15,593 nt of DNA from an uncultured Eubacteriales bacterium. GTDB lineage: Bacteria > Bacillota > Clostridia > Oscillospirales > Oscillospiraceae. Position 1 is the first letter of the stretch. Each line of letters opens with the position of its first letter. The notes under the pieces were generated by a model that saw nothing but the letters and a program-made list of their open reading frames with translations, did not search any database and was not told where the DNA came from. The stretch lies in the NCBI GenBank assembly GCA_900548615.1, contig URKW01000053.1:1-15593 (forward strand), written 5' to 3'. Made by a program: the position numbers and the translations under genes. This document shows, piece by piece, positions 5,758 through 13,021 of this stretch.

Positions 5758-6417
5758 ATGGAACTGAAAGACATCCTCAGCCGTGTGGATCACACCCTGC
5801 TGAGCCAGAGCGCCACCTGGGCGGAGATCAAGGCCATCTGCGACGACGGCGTGAAGTACGGCTGCGCCAGCGTCTGCATTCCCGCCAGCTACGTGAAGCA
5901 GGCGGCGGAGTACGTGGACGGCAAGATCGCCGTGTGCACCGTCATCGGCTTCCCCAACGGCTACGACACCACCGCCGCCAAGTGCTTTGAGGCCGCCGAC
6001 GCCGTGAAGAACGGCGCGGCCGAGATCGATATGGTCATCAACATCGGCTGGGTGAAGGACGGCCTGTACGATCAGGTGCTGGACGAGATCAAACAGGTGA
6101 AGGCCGCCTGTAACGGCAAGCTGCTGAAGGTCATCATCGAGACCTGCATGCTGACCGATGCCGAGAAGATCGAGATGTGCCGCGTGGTCAGCGAGTCCGG
6201 CGCGGACTACATCAAGACCTCCACCGGCTTCGGCGGCGGCGGAGCCACCCGTGAGGACGTGGCGCTGTTCAAGGCTCACGTGGCCCCTCACGTGAAGATC
6301 AAGGCAGCCGGCGGTATTGCCAATTTGCAGGACGCCGAGGACTTCGTGAAGCTGGGTGCCGACCGTCTGGGCACCAGCCGTATCGTCAAGGCCGTGAAGG
6401 CCATGGAACAGAAATAA
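5758..6417 (+). CDS. deoC: Deoxyribose-phosphate aldolase
   Basis: Class I aldolase that splits 2-deoxyribose-5-phosphate into glyceraldehyde-3-phosphate and acetaldehyde in the cytoplasm (deoxynucleoside catabolism). The 219-residue product has the Schiff-base lysine in YIKTSTGF (Lys153), the second active-site lysine in KIKAAGGI (Lys182) and the proton-relay aspartate in EIDMVINIG (Asp91). Length is normal for the bacterial short form. The ATG follows AAAGGAG by ten bases. A longer frame upstream reads into the repeat element and was rejected. deoD follows after 12 bases, so the pair is an operon. The phosphopentomutase (deoB) that converts deoxyribose-1-phosphate to the DeoC substrate is not in the window. 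Confidence 0.96.
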   Translation: MELKDILSRVDHTLLSQSATWAEIKAICDDGVKYGCASVCIPASYVKQAAEYVDGKIAVCTVIGFPNGYDTTAAKCFEAADAVKNGAAEIDMVINIGWVKDGLYDQVLDEIKQVKAACNGKLLKVIIETCMLTDAEKIEMCRVVSESGADYIKTSTGFGGGGATREDVALFKAHVAPHVKIKAAGGIANLQDAEDFVKLGADRLGTSRIVKAVKAMEQK

Positions 6418-6429
6418 GGAGGAAACACT

Positions 6430-7146
6430 ATGCCTACCCCCCATAATAACGCCGTCAAGGGCGATTTTGCCAAAACCGTTCTCATGCCCGGCGACCCCCT
6501 GCGGGCCAAATTCATCGCCGAGACCTTCCTGACCGACCCCAAGCTGGTGAACAATGTCCGCGGCGTGCAGGGCTACACCGGCACCTACAAGGGCGTTCCC
6601 GTTTCCGTTATGGCCAGCGGCATGGGCATGCCCTCCATCGGCATCTATTCCTATGAGCTGTACACCCAGTACGACGTGGAGAACATCATCCGCGTGGGCA
6701 GCGCCGGCGCCATGCGTGCCGATTTGGAGCTGGGCAGCGTGGTGGCCGGACAGGGCGCCTGCACCAACTCCAGCTTCGCCGACCAGTACGAGCTGGGCGG
6801 CAGCTTCGCACCCATCTGCGACTTCGATCTGCTGATGGCCGCTGTGGACAGTGCCAAAGAGCTGGGCGTGAAGATGCCCGTGGGCAACCTGTACTCCTCC
6901 GATACCTTCTATGACGCCGCCGGCCGCAACATGCGCTATGCCAAGATGGGCGTCATGGCGGTGGAGATGGAGGCCGCCGCCCTGTACTGCACCGCCGCCT
7001 ACACCGGCAAGCGGGCGCTGGCCATCTGCTCCATCTCCGACAATCTTATCACCGGCGAAGAATTGTCCGCCGACGAGCGACAGACCACCTTCACCAACAT
7101 GATGAAGATCGCGCTGGAGATCGCTGCTAAAATGGACAAACAGTGA
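6430..7146 (+). CDS. deoD: Purine-nucleoside phosphorylase, DeoD type
   Basis: Cleaves purine (deoxy)ribonucleosides with phosphate to the free base and (deoxy)ribose-1-phosphate; the family is a cytoplasmic hexamer. The 238-residue protein keeps the E. coli DeoD active-site pattern: His5, PGDPLR with Gly21 and Arg25, Arg44, RVGSAG with Arg88, VEMEAAA with Glu179 and Glu181, and SISDN with catalytic Asp204, then Arg217. The ATG has AAGGAGG seven bases upstream, 12 bases after the deoC stop. No clear terminator follows, so some read-through into the lipoprotein leader is possible. With DeoC and the transporter, it makes a nucleoside scavenging route. Confidence 0.96.
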   Translation: MPTPHNNAVKGDFAKTVLMPGDPLRAKFIAETFLTDPKLVNNVRGVQGYTGTYKGVPVSVMASGMGMPSIGIYSYELYTQYDVENIIRVGSAGAMRADLELGSVVAGQGACTNSSFADQYELGGSFAPICDFDLLMAAVDSAKELGVKMPVGNLYSSDTFYDAAGRNMRYAKMGVMAVEMEAAALYCTAAYTGKRALAICSISDNLITGEELSADERQTTFTNMMKIALEIAAKMDKQ

Positions 7147-7210
7147 ATTTTCTGTGACAAGCGGGGTTTTGTGGGCCGTTTGCGTCCAAAAGCCTCGTCG
7201 GTGTGGAATG

Positions 7211-7219
7211 TGCTAAAAT
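7211..7219 (+). promoter_or_regulatory. Extended -10 promoter candidate for the BMP lipoprotein gene
   Basis: TGCTAAAAT fits an extended -10 (TG-N-TAAAAT). No TTGACA-like -35 stands 16-18 bases upstream, which extended -10 promoters can tolerate. Transcription would start at about 7225 and produce the structured leader. Bases 7147-7210 show nothing else firm. Confidence 0.45.
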
Positions 7220-7222
7220 AAG

Positions 7223-7307
7223 GCTTGCTTTTACCGTAAGCACCTGTTAGAATAACAGTGTATGGCGGTCAAGCCATGCGAAATCACTCCTGCCCAACAG
7301 GCGGGAG
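7223..7307 (+). promoter_or_regulatory. Structured 5' leader with four hairpins, possible riboregulator
   Basis: Four hairpins stand in a row: GCTTGC/GTAAGC (7223-7228 with 7236-7241, one wobble), CTGTTA/TAACAG (7244-7249 with 7253-7258), ATGGC/GCCAT (7262-7266 with 7273-7277) and CTCCTGCC/GGCGGGAG (7287-7294 with 7300-7307, one wobble). The loop of the fourth (AACAGG, 7296-7301) can also pair with CCTGTT (7243-7248) in the second, giving an alternative fold. The last stem hides GGGAG, a possible ribosome binding site. I do not recognise a known riboswitch class; it lacks the purine-riboswitch core. Confidence 0.45.
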
Positions 7308-7311
7308 AACT

Positions 7312-7338
7312 ATGAAGAAAGGTAGATTAAGCACATGA
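7312..7338 (+). CDS. Possible leader mini-ORF overlapping the lipoprotein start (ATGA)
   Basis: An eight-codon frame, MKKGRLST then TGA, begins four bases after GGGAG, which lies in the 3' arm of the last leader hairpin. Its stop overlaps the ATG of the lipoprotein gene as ATGA. The lipoprotein's own ribosome binding site AAAGG lies inside it with a long spacing (12 bases), so translational coupling is conceivable. It is very short, and chance occurrence cannot be excluded. Confidence 0.25.
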   Translation: MKKGRLST

Positions 7339-8628
7339 AAAAGTTTCTTGCTCTGATTCTGGCTCTGGTCATGGCGCTGTCCCTAGTCGCTTGCGGCGGC
7401 GGCAACACCAACACTGACGACAACCAGAACACCGACGACGACAACCCCGATGCCACCACCTACAAGGTCGCTATGATCACCGACTACGGCGATATCACCG
7501 ACCAGTCCTTCAACCAGACCACCTACGAGGCCTGCAAGGAGTACTGCGAGGCCGGCTCTCTGGACTTCAAGTACTTCAAGCCCGTGGGCGACTCTACCGC
7601 TGACCGTGTCGCCATGATCGAGAGCGCCATTGACGAGGGCTTCAACATCATCGTGATGCCCGGCTACGCCTTCGGCGGCGCTATCGTCGAGGCTGCTCCC
7701 AAGTACAAGGATGTCAAGTTCGTGGCTCTGGACGTCTCCAAGGGCGACTATCTGGAAGCTGGTGTCGGCGCTGCCGGCGAGACCTATGACTACGAACCCG
7801 ACAACTGGGATCTGGCCAAGTACGCTGACCTGAGCAACGTCTATACCATGATCTATCAGGAAGAGCTGTGCGGCTACATGGCCGGTTACGCCACCGTGAA
7901 GATGGGCTACACCAAGCTGGGCTATGCCGGTGGTATGGCTGTTCCCGCCGCTTTTCGCTCTGGTTTACGGTTGTTGGCCAGGCATCAGGCGGGGTTGTGG
8001 GGGGGGTGTGTTGTCCCCCGCCGTTATCCGCTATGGTTACGGCTTCGTGCAGGGTGCTAACGCTGCCGCCAAGGAGCTGGGCGCCACTGTCGAGATGAAG
8101 TACATCTACACCAACACCTTCTCCCCCGATGCCAGCATCACCGCTGCCATGGATACCTGGTACGCTGACGGCACTCAGGTCGTGTTCGCCTGCGGCGGCG
8201 GCATCTATGTCTCCATCGCTGAGGCCGCCAAGAAGGCCAACGCCAAGATCGTCGGCGTCGACGTCGACCAGGCTCCCATCATTGACGCTCTGGCCAACGA
8301 GGATACCACCATCACCTCCGCTATGAAGGGTCTGGCCTCCTCCACCAAGGCTGCTCTGAAGGGCATCATCGAGGACGGCAAGTGGGACGAGCTGGCTGGC
8401 AAGATCGACAATCTGGGTCTGGTCTCCGGCACTGATATGGACGCCAACTATGTTGGTATCCCCACCGGTGACGGCACCGCTTGGTGCGACACCTTCACCA
8501 CCGACGATTACGCCGCTCTGGTGGCCGCTATGTTCGATGGCACCATCACCGTCAGCAACGACATCACCAAGAAGCCCGCTGACTTCGCCACCGACATCAC
8601 TCTGACCGACCTGGGCACCCTGAACTAA
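7335..8628 (+). pseudogene. BMP-family nucleoside-binding lipoprotein, broken by a 73-bp insertion
   Basis: Substrate-binding protein of a BmpA/Med-type nucleoside ABC importer, anchored outside the membrane. The signal peptide ends in the lipobox LVAC (17-20), and an Asn/Asp/Thr-rich linker (24-45) leads into a periplasmic-binding fold starting YKVAMITDYGDITDQSFN. The frame is intact to about residue 205 (AGGMAVPA), then runs off into an early stop at 8060. The rest of the protein (VIRYGYGFVQG to LTDLGTLN) is intact in the +1 frame up to 8628. Removing 7951-8023 (73 bp) joins both halves into one 406-residue frame. The insertion ends in a second copy of the preceding CCCGCCG (7944-7950, 8017-8023) and contains a G8 tract (7999-8006). 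Both halves look under selection, so the break is recent, switchable or an assembly error. Confidence 0.85.
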
Positions 8629-8672
8629 CAGAGTTCCCCGTCGTACAGACGCGATACAGGCAATTAAGCAAT

Positions 8673-8707
8673 AAAAAGTACGCAGCCCAAAGCTGCGTAC
8701 TTTTTTT
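8673..8707 (+). terminator. Terminator between the lipoprotein gene and the ABC genes
   Basis: Stem GTACGCAGC/GCTGCGTAC (8678-8686 with 8692-8700), loop CCAAA, A5 before and T7 after. It starts 45 bases after the lipoprotein stop. The A-run makes it symmetric, but no gene reads into it from the right. Confidence 0.93.
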
Positions 8708-8727
8708 GCATGTTTCCCAAAAATACT

Positions 8728-8756
8728 TTGCTTTACGCCGTCCGTTATAGTATACT
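8728..8756 (+). promoter_or_regulatory. Separate promoter for the ABC transporter genes
   Basis: -35 TTGCTT (8728-8733), 17-base spacer, -10 TATACT (8751-8756), about 70 bases before the ATPase start codon. Together with the terminator just upstream, it uncouples transporter from binding-protein expression. Confidence 0.7.
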
Positions 8757-8835
8757 ATATATGTTAATCTGTGGTTTCCGTCCCCGCACACAGCGAAACG
8801 CGGCGGGCCATAAAAACGGAAGGAGGGCGAAACAC

Positions 8836-10374
8836 TTGGAATCACCGTATGCCATTGAAATGCTGAACATCACCAAACGGTTCCCCGGTATTATCGCCAA
8901 CGACAACATCACCCTGCAATTGAAAAAGGGCGAGATCCACGCCCTGCTGGGCGAAAACGGCGCGGGCAAATCCACGCTAATGAGTGTTCTGTTCGGCCTG
9001 TACCAGCCGGAGGAGGGCGTCATCAAAAAGGACGGTCAGGTGGTGTCCATCAAGGATCCCAACGACGCCAACGCCCTGGGCATCGGCATGGTGCACCAGC
9101 ACTTCAAGCTGGTGGAATGCTTCTCGGTGCTGGACAACATCATCATGGGCGCCGAGCCTACGAAATACGGCTTTCTGCAGAAGAAGGACGCCCGCGAAAA
9201 GGTGCTGACTCTCAGTGAAAAGTACGGCCTGCACGTGGATCCCGACGCGCTGATCGAGGATATCACCGTGGGTATGCAGCAGCGCACCGAGATTCTGAAG
9301 ATGCTCTACCGGGACAACGAGATCCTGATCTTTGACGAGCCCACCGCCGTGCTGACCCCGCAGGAGATCGACGAGCTGATGGAGATCATGCGGAATCTGG
9401 CAGCCGAGGGCAAGTCCATTCTCTTCATCTCTCATAAGCTCAACGAGATCATGGCCGTGGCTGACCGCTGCACCGTCTTGCGCAAGGGCAAGTACATCGG
9501 CACTGTGGAAACGAAAAACACCACCGCCGAGGAGCTGTCCGCCATGATGGTGGGCCGCAATGTCAGCTTCCACGTGGACAAAAAGCCCTGCCAGCCCGGC
9601 GACGTGGTGCTGGATGTAGAGCACATGACCGTAGCTAGCAAGATCCACAAGAACAACGCCGTCAAGGACGTGTCCCTGAAGGTGCGCCGGGGCGAGATCG
9701 TCTGTCTCGCCGGTATCGACGGCAACGGCCAGACGGAGTTCGTCTACGGTCTGACCGGTCTGGAGCCGCTGGTAAGCGGCAAGATCAGCCTGTGCGGCAA
9801 GGATATTACCCATGCCAGCATCCGTCACCGCAACACCATGGGCATGTCCCACATTCCGGAGGATCGCCATAAGCACGGTCTGGTACTGGACTACACGTTG
9901 GAGGACAATCTGGTGCTCCAGCGGTATTTCGAGCCGGAATTCACCAGCAAGGCGGGCTTCCTGCGCCGGGACAACATCCGCAAGTACGCCGAGCGGCTCA
10001 TCGAGCAATACGACGTCCGCAGCGGCCAGGGCCCCATCACCGTCGCCCGCAGCATGTCCGGCGGCAACCAGCAGAAGGCCATCGTGGCCCGTGAGATCGA
10101 CAAGGATCCCGAGCTGCTGGTGGCTGTCCAGCCCACCCGCGGTCTGGACGTAGGCGCTATCGAGTACATCCACAAGCAGCTGGTGGCCCAGCGTGACGCG
10201 GGCAAGGCTGTGCTGCTGGTATCTCTGGAGCTGGATGAGGTCATGGACGTGCCCGACCGCATCCTCGTCATGTACGAGGGTGAGATCGTGGGCGAGCTTG
10301 ACCCGAAAAAGACCACTCAGGAGGAGCTGGGCCTTTACATGGCAGGCGCCAAGAGAGATGAGGTGAAGGCATGA
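8836..10374 (+). CDS. Nucleoside ABC importer, double ATPase subunit (YufO/NupA type)
   Basis: Energises nucleoside uptake at the inner face of the membrane with the two permeases that follow. The 512-residue protein has two fused nucleotide-binding domains. The first is complete: Walker A GENGAGKST (39-47), Q-loop VHQHF (Gln88), Walker B LIFDEPT (164-170). The second has a degenerate Walker A (GIDGNGQTEF, 293-302), signature MSGGNQQ (407-413) and VQPTRGLD (431-438) without the Walker B acid. This asymmetry is usual in the BMP-type and sugar-type double ATPases. The start is TTG at 8836, eight bases after AGGAGGG; an in-frame ATG at 8860 has no such site, and the upstream extension to 8710 crosses the promoter. 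It overlaps the next gene by four bases (ATGA). Confidence 0.92.
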   Translation: MESPYAIEMLNITKRFPGIIANDNITLQLKKGEIHALLGENGAGKSTLMSVLFGLYQPEEGVIKKDGQVVSIKDPNDANALGIGMVHQHFKLVECFSVLDNIIMGAEPTKYGFLQKKDAREKVLTLSEKYGLHVDPDALIEDITVGMQQRTEILKMLYRDNEILIFDEPTAVLTPQEIDELMEIMRNLAAEGKSILFISHKLNEIMAVADRCTVLRKGKYIGTVETKNTTAEELSAMMVGRNVSFHVDKKPCQPGDVVLDVEHMTVASKIHKNNAVKDVSLKVRRGEIVCLAGIDGNGQTEFVYGLTGLEPLVSGKISLCGKDITHASIRHRNTMGMSHIPEDRHKHGLVLDYTLEDNLVLQRYFEPEFTSKAGFLRRDNIRKYAERLIEQYDVRSGQGPITVARSMSGGNQQKAIVAREIDKDPELLVAVQPTRGLDVGAIEYIHKQLVAQRDAGKAVLLVSLELDEVMDVPDRILVMYEGEIVGELDPKKTTQEELGLYMAGAKRDEVKA

Positions 10375-11519
10375 AAAAGAGTCTCCTGAAAAATAACGGC
10401 GTGCAGTCGCTGATCGCGTCGCTGTTGTGCATCGTGCTGGGTATGTTGATCGGCTATATCGTGCTGCTGTTCATCAACCCCACCGGTGCGGGCGAAGCCA
10501 TCATCACTGTCATGAAAAACTTCCTCAACTATAACCGTGCCGATACCCAATTGAAATATCTGGGCAACACGCTGGTCAAGACCGCACCGCTGCTGATGTG
10601 TGCCCTGTCCATTCTGTTTGCCTACAAGGTGGGCCTGTTCAACATTGGCGCCTCCGGTCAGTACACCGCCGGTGCCTGCGCCGCTCTGTACGCAGCGCTG
10701 CAATGGCACTGGAGCTGGCTGCCCTGTATGCTGCTGGCCATCGCCGCCGGCTGCGTCATGGGCGCCATTGTGGGTCTGCTGAAGGCCTACTGCAACGTCA
10801 ACGAGGTCATCAGCGGCATCATGCTGAACTGGATCATGCTGTATACCGCCAATATGATCCTGGCTAACGTCAAGGAACCTACCAGTCCCTACACGATCCA
10901 GATGCGCAGCTTCGGCTCCGCCGCTGTGCTGCCCACACTGGGCTTGGACAAGCTGTTCAACGACAATACTTACGTGACGTTGGCCATCCCTCTGGCCATT
11001 ATTCTGGCCATTGTGGTGGACGTGGTACTGAACAAGACCCGCTTCGGCTACGAGCTGCGGGCCACCGGCAACAACAAGTTTGCCGCCAAGTACTGCGGCA
11101 TGGCGGAAAAGCGCAACATCATCCTGACGCTGGTGATCGCCGGCGCACTGTCCGGCCTGGGCGCCTCTCTGCTGTACCAGAGCGGCTATGAGCAGTGGCA
11201 GGTAACGGCTTCCTCTGTGCCCGCTATGGGCTTCAACGGCATCGCCGCCACGTTCCTGGGCGGTCTGAACCCCATCGGCACCATCTTCGCCTCTTTCTTC
11301 ATCCAGCATATCACCTCCGGCGGCGCGTATGTGGACAAGACCATTTACTGCTCTCAGATCTCTGATCTGATCTCCGCCATCATCATCTACCTGTGCGGCT
11401 TCGTGCTGTTCATGAAATACGCCATGAACACCGCCATTGCCAAGCGTGAAGAAAAGGCCGCTCTGGCGGCCAGGGCAGCAGAGGAAGTCTCTGCCAAACA
11501 GGAAGGAGGCGATCAGTAA
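10371..11519 (+). CDS. Nucleoside ABC importer permease (YufP/NupB type)
   Basis: A 382-residue multi-pass membrane protein of the BPD_transp_2 family. The N-terminal hydrophobic segment (QSLIASLLCIVLGMLIGYIV) is followed by a periplasmic stretch and then the conserved core KVGLFNIGASGQYTAGA. Further helices contain EVISGIMLNWIMLY and GFNGIAATFLGG, both typical of the YufP side of the transporter. The C-terminus is a charged cytoplasmic tail rich in Ala, Glu and Lys. It starts in the ATGA overlap with the ATPase gene and overlaps the next permease start by one base (TAATG), so the three genes are translationally coupled. It should pair with the following permease as the transmembrane heterodimer. 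The exact nucleoside is not readable from sequence. Confidence 0.92.
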   Translation: MKKSLLKNNGVQSLIASLLCIVLGMLIGYIVLLFINPTGAGEAIITVMKNFLNYNRADTQLKYLGNTLVKTAPLLMCALSILFAYKVGLFNIGASGQYTAGACAALYAALQWHWSWLPCMLLAIAAGCVMGAIVGLLKAYCNVNEVISGIMLNWIMLYTANMILANVKEPTSPYTIQMRSFGSAAVLPTLGLDKLFNDNTYVTLAIPLAIILAIVVDVVLNKTRFGYELRATGNNKFAAKYCGMAEKRNIILTLVIAGALSGLGASLLYQSGYEQWQVTASSVPAMGFNGIAATFLGGLNPIGTIFASFFIQHITSGGAYVDKTIYCSQISDLISAIIIYLCGFVLFMKYAMNTAIAKREEKAALAARAAEEVSAKQEGGDQ

Positions 11520-12457
11520 TGGTACTGCTGCTGCAATATACGCTGATCTTCGCTTCCGTGCTGATGCTAGTAGCACTGGGCGGCTGCTTCTCCGAGCATT
11601 CCGGCGTCATCAATCTGGGCCTTGAGGGCATCATGGTCATCGGCGCCCTAGGCGGTGCGTTGGCTATGCGGTACATGTCCAGTCTGCCCCCGTTCCTGAT
11701 GGTGGTCGTGGTACTCTTGTGCGCCATTGCCGCCGGTGTCATCTACTCCAGTCTGCTGGCGGTAGCCTGCATCAACTTTAAGGCGGATCAGACCATTGTC
11801 GGCACGGCCCTGAACCTGCTGGGTACGGCAGGCGCTACCGTTATTGTTAAGGCCATCAACACCGCCGCCAACCCTGACGACGTGTCCTCCGCCATCCAGT
11901 ATGTGGAGCAGAAAAAAGCCTTTATTGCCCGCTGGGGTGATTTTGAGTTTAACTGGTTCATGGTCATTGCCGTGGTGATCCTTGTGGCGGCCTATGTGCT
12001 GCTGTACAAGACCCGCTTCGGCCTGCGGCTGATGGCCTGTGGTGAGCATCCTCAGGCAGCGGACTCCGTGGGCATCAACGTGTATAAGATGCGCTGGGCC
12101 GGCGTGCTGATCTCCGGTATGCTGGGCGGTCTGGGCGGCATCTGCTATATTCTGGCCGGCGTCAGCGAGTGGCGTTTTGAAACCGGCGTGGCCGGCTTCG
12201 GCTTCCTTGCGCTGGCGGTCATGATCTTTGGTCAGTGGAAGCCCACCCGCATTGCGCTGGCGGCGCTGCTGTTCGGCGGCTTCCGCGCTCTGTCCAATGT
12301 CTATTTCGGCTTCGATTTCCTGATGGCCATGAATATCCCCGGCCCCATCTACAACATGATGCCCTACATCATTTCGCTGGTGGTGCTGGCCTTCACCTCC
12401 AAAAAGTCCCGCGCCCCCAAGGCGGAGGGTATCCCCTACGACAAGGGCCAGCGGTAA
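11519..12457 (+). CDS. Nucleoside ABC importer permease (YufQ/NupC type)
   Basis: A 312-residue multi-pass membrane protein, second permease of the importer. It begins with a hydrophobic helix, then the family motif SGVINLGLEGIMVIGALGG. Later it has RFGLRLMACGEHPQAADSVG in the cytoplasmic coupling region and GFGFLALAVMIFGQWKP near the C-terminus, all characteristic of YufQ proteins. The ATG overlaps the stop of the preceding permease (TAATG), with AAGGAGG eight bases upstream. It is the last gene of the operon; a strong terminator begins 17 bases after its stop. Confidence 0.92.
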   Translation: MVLLLQYTLIFASVLMLVALGGCFSEHSGVINLGLEGIMVIGALGGALAMRYMSSLPPFLMVVVVLLCAIAAGVIYSSLLAVACINFKADQTIVGTALNLLGTAGATVIVKAINTAANPDDVSSAIQYVEQKKAFIARWGDFEFNWFMVIAVVILVAAYVLLYKTRFGLRLMACGEHPQAADSVGINVYKMRWAGVLISGMLGGLGGICYILAGVSEWRFETGVAGFGFLALAVMIFGQWKPTRIALAALLFGGFRALSNVYFGFDFLMAMNIPGPIYNMMPYIISLVVLAFTSKKSRAPKAEGIPYDKGQR

Positions 12458-12474
12458 TTTGATTTTTCCAAATA

Positions 12475-12513
12475 AACAGGACACGGAAATTTCCGTGTCC
12501 TGTTTTTCTTTTT
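12475..12513 (+). terminator. Strong terminator of the nucleoside transporter operon
   Basis: A 30-base perfect palindrome (12475-12504, two 15-base arms) followed by TTTCTTTTT. It is eight bases from the start of repeat copy B. Confidence 0.93.
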
Positions 12514-12520
12514 CTGTAAA

Positions 12521-12970
12521 AAGAGTTTCGCGCTTCCGAGCGCGACCTACTTTTGTCAACAGTGACAAAAGTAGGCAAAAACACCGGAAGGAACCTCCGG
12601 TTCCTTCACCTCCGGGCGCGCTATACTGCATACAGAATTGTAGGCGCTTCCCACACGTTCACGCAAAATCTTATGATTTTGTTTCGTTAAAGGGATCGTC
12701 TCTGCTCCTGCGCCGCTGCCGCTAATTATTGCACCGAACAACGCTTCTGCTTCTACCGTTGAGAAGGTGAGCGGCAGCGGCGCAAGAAGAAAGTCGATGC
12801 GTCATACATAACATTATTTACTGTGTGCTGTGAATGCGCGGTATAAGGCCGTAAATTTGTAATATGGTATAGCGTGCGCGGATTCTTAAACCGCAGGTTT
12901 AAGTGGCGTTTTTGGTTACTTTTGCCGCCACGGGCAAAAGTACCTCGCGCCAGAGCGCGAAATTCCCCTT
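12521..12970 (-). repeat. Copy B of the 450-bp hairpin-chain element, inverted
   Basis: The reverse complement aligns end to end with 5231-5680 and has the same 450-base length between the chosen boundaries. Identical blocks include 35 bases around the CTTAAACC hairpin (12885-12903), 21 bases at one 14-bp arm (arms 12710-12723 and 12770-12783, again 46 bases apart) and 36 bases around GAAGGAACC/GGTTCCTTC (12587-12607). Stems are kept despite base changes: CCTACTTTTGTC/GACAAAAGTAGG (12546-12575) has a C-G pair replaced by T-A; TCGCGCT/AGCGCGA (12528-12545) gains a pair; TCGCGC/GCGCGA (12945-12960) replaces TCGTGGC/GCCACGA. It lies between the converging transporter and proBA terminators. No coding frame is credible. 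Confidence 0.85.
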
Positions 12971-12985
12971 ATCCCCGCAAGAACA

Positions 12986-13011
12986 TAAAAAAGGACGGCT
13001 TACGCCGTCCT
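12986..13011 (-). terminator. Terminator of proBA
   Basis: Read leftward: stem AGGACGGC/GCCGTCCT (13011-13004 with 12999-12992) with loop GTAA and a T-run of six to seven, ten bases after the proA stop. Confidence 0.92.
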
Positions 13012-13021
13012 CTTTGCTCAA

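Noticed and set aside
7223..7307. Purine riboswitch upstream of the nucleoside-binding lipoprotein gene
   Set aside because: The three-way junction core with its conserved TATA and loop-loop motifs is absent; only unclassified hairpins are present.
9712..9741. Loss of Walker A lysine in the second ATPase domain as a sign of inactivation
   Set aside because: A degenerate second site is normal in BMP-type and sugar-type double ATPases; the first site is complete.
5231..12970. CRISPR array or phage attachment sites made by the two repeat copies
   Set aside because: There are only two copies, 450 bp each, inverted and 6.8 kb apart, with no cas, integrase or transposase gene in the window.
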